Assembly (NCBI GenBank): GCA_023416585.1
Contig: JAEZHM010000022.1
Location: 1-7,807 of the forward strand
DNA: 7,807 bases
Direction: 5' to 3'
DNA from: Bacillota bacterium
Lineage (GTDB): Bacteria; Bacillota; Clostridia; Christensenellales; Aristaeellaceae
Made by a program: the position numbers and the translations under genes. Positions 7,301 to 7,807 of this stretch are shown here, one piece after another; position 1 is the stretch's first letter, and each line of letters opens with the position of its first letter. The notes under the pieces were generated by a model. That model was not told the origin of the DNA, did not search any database, and saw only the letters and a list, made by a program, of their open reading frames with translations.

Positions 7301-7705
7301 CGGGCCGAAAGGGAGATTGCACAGTTGCTTCGTCTTCGGGGCATTGTGCTGTCAGATGTCACCGTTGTAAACGCCATGGACAAGGACCTTACCAGCATGA
7401 AGCAGGTGTTCAATAAGGACGGTTCACTTTCCGCCAACGCCTCAGCCGCCTCGCTTGAGGAAATGCGAAGCCTGCTGAACCATGCCAAAAAGACTGCAGA
7501 AAAGCTGGCATCCTCCATGCGCAAAGGCGACATTGCCATCTCCCCTGCCAAAACAAATACGTTCAGCGCCTGCAAGTTTTGCGAGTATGCCGGCGTATGC
7601 CGCTGGGATGCGCGCCTTCCCGGCGCCAAGCAAAGGTTCATGAGCCCCTTGTCCCTGGAGGAGCTGAAGGCGCGGACAAACACGGGCGGCTTAAGCGGAG
7701 ATTAG
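4364..7705 (+). CDS. addB: ATP-dependent helicase/nuclease subunit AddB
   Basis: AddB pairs with AddA to process double-strand DNA ends for recombination repair, and in known systems recognises Chi. The 1113-residue length is near the family norm. The N-terminus has the family sequence LLVPEQYTLQAEVDL. The C-terminal RecB-like nuclease shows GTIFHGALKDF (H791), E874, GVIDRVD (D904), VVDYKSG (D921, K923) and LQLQLLMYL (938-946). Four cysteines fit the iron-sulphur cluster: C761 in EEYAKCPYKHF, then C1070, C1073 and C1079 in the C-x2-C-x5-C pattern, with the spacing of Bacillus AddB. One oddity: where relatives have GRxGSGKT, residues 7-14 read LGGRMHRL, so the Walker A loop is gone. RexB of streptococci also lacks it. 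addA does not begin directly downstream. Confidence 0.95.
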   Translation: MGEVTILGGRMHRLLPHIITQIGWLHFKGETCLLLVPEQYTLQAEVDLIRRLDMPGFFNIQVLSPSRLTQRIFDAAGTDGRVPLDSRGKRMALSRAVNQVQKELVYYRRAAAHAGFVEKMSSLIADFKRGSLTADGLLAQASALPNNSLKQKLNDIARCWQAYETQLSGRFVDGEDVQDEAARRLPQSGLFENAHVFAYGFDILPPQLCHLLCAGTQLCAGMTVALTMDRPQARDGYLYLPARQSAQRFTKMLKAQNTLFTWEYLDETPLEAAKEIEHLEANLFAHPSYAYPDIPDAISLFAAPNPYAEAHEAASQMIKLHEAGVPWGGMAVAAGSMQAYGTILHAVFTSYGIPFYLEEKVPAASHGLIRFLTHALRAASKGYARADILACLKSGYAPVSPVDCNRLENYAIANGIYGDRWRKPFTRGNQEEAASLEPARRALIGPLVEMQAALSKAKEATESLRAIFHLLEQVDAYHSLQKEEERLLSLNMAAQASQTRQVWQFLLGTLDQMHDLLSGLRAPSTQVAAWLAAGFSAGELSALPPSPDTVVCGEIGHVMPGSIRAMFVMGLSDGLLQSENLSLLRDEEREQLETLADTHLGLNGDGRDHLARTDLKRTLTLPSEKLFLSHAQATQSGQSQRPAGFLTLLKTRLFPKLVEMGGVTGPSGPNEPLAPIPALDGLALRLSSLWDGATLNEALSEPWMDAWVSLYTNPDTRQQALSIIQALSEKLDARPLHPATALKLFGHQTMSVSRLEEYAKCPYKHFVHYGLQPVPRKEWALTTADVGTIFHGALKDFMEKTAQHASWPDIDRTECDGLMNEVLSPIEQSWAEGPLGENAQTKALGKKYLRIIRRAAWMFTQHMKSSSFRPRMAEVGFGTPDSPLPPIRLQMADGTEVLLRGVIDRVDLYEDGESVYLRVVDYKSGHKELDPTQIYWGLQLQLLMYLMAALNAKSGAEPAGAFYFHIDDPLVDLEVGIKERAEREIAQLLRLRGIVLSDVTVVNAMDKDLTSMKQVFNKDGSLSANASAASLEEMRSLLNHAKKTAEKLASSMRKGDIAISPAKTNTFSACKFCEYAGVCRWDARLPGAKQRFMSPLSLEELKARTNTGGLSGD

Positions 7706-7706
7706 A

Positions 7707-7735
7707 TTGCATAAAAGGAAAGATTGCGTTATAAT
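7707..7735 (+). promoter_or_regulatory. Promoter of the downstream P-loop gene
   Basis: A perfect TATAAT (7730-7735) lies 17 bp after TTGCAT (7707-7712), which matches only TTG of the -35 consensus. It starts right after the addB stop and would give a leader of about 30 nt before ATG 7773. The downstream gene therefore need not depend on the addB transcript. Confidence 0.65.
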
Positions 7736-7772
7736 ACCAATAAAGGAAATTGAACGAAGGAGGCGCTGCTCC

Positions 7773-7807
7773 ATGATTCAGGTCATACATGGCAAAAAGG
7801 GCTCGGG
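7773..7807 (+). CDS. P-loop ATPase gene, 5' end only (cut by window)
   Basis: Only 35 bases are present, reading MIQVIHGKKGSG. HGKKGSG looks like the start of a Walker A loop (GxxGxGKT/S) right after a short first beta strand, as in small conserved clostridial ATP-binding proteins sometimes named PilT-like. AAGGAGG (7757-7763) 9 nt upstream supports the start. It does not resemble the start of AddA, which has its Walker A after a longer Q-motif region. The product cannot be named further. Confidence 0.65.
   Translation, partial: MIQVIHGKKGS

Overview
The window reads as chromosome of a moderately GC-rich member of the Clostridia (Firmicutes). The support is an AddB-type nuclease subunit (the Gram-positive counterpart of RecBCD), strong AGGAGG-like ribosome binding sites, a TTG start, and a P-loop gene start typical of clostridial genomes. 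The species cannot be named from the sequence alone.

Left part (1 to about 1120): a degenerate tandem array of REP-associated tyrosine transposase (Y1/HUH, IS200-like) sequence. A unit of about 456 bp occurs twice, and the window opens inside the array. The first copy is frameshifted and lacks the 3' half with the catalytic tyrosine. The second runs into an intact 181-codon transposase gene. Each unit carries two nearly identical REP-like palindromes (GGGGCGATG, 4-base loop, CATCGCCCC) inside the coding sequence, and a diverged internal duplication of about 65 bp.

Middle left (1121 to 2040): an AT-rich orphan gene for a nucleotidyltransferase-fold protein. Its base composition contrasts with the housekeeping genes, which suggests acquisition. 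It is followed by short palindromes between two convergent genes.

Right part (2041 to 7807): core genome. On the minus strand a calcineurin-like metallophosphoesterase (TTG start) is followed 14 nt later by mnmE, the GTPase of tRNA wobble-uridine modification; they probably form one transcript. Divergently, addB has its own promoter and a very short leader. It keeps the nuclease motifs and the four iron-sulphur cysteines but has lost the N-terminal Walker A loop. After addB comes a promoter with a perfect TATAAT box and the first 35 bases of a P-loop ATPase gene, cut by the window end.

The housekeeping genes do not form one pathway: tRNA modification (mnmE) and double-strand-break processing (addB) simply neighbour each other. 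The most unusual material is the transposase array with coding palindromes. The Walker A loss in AddB is second.
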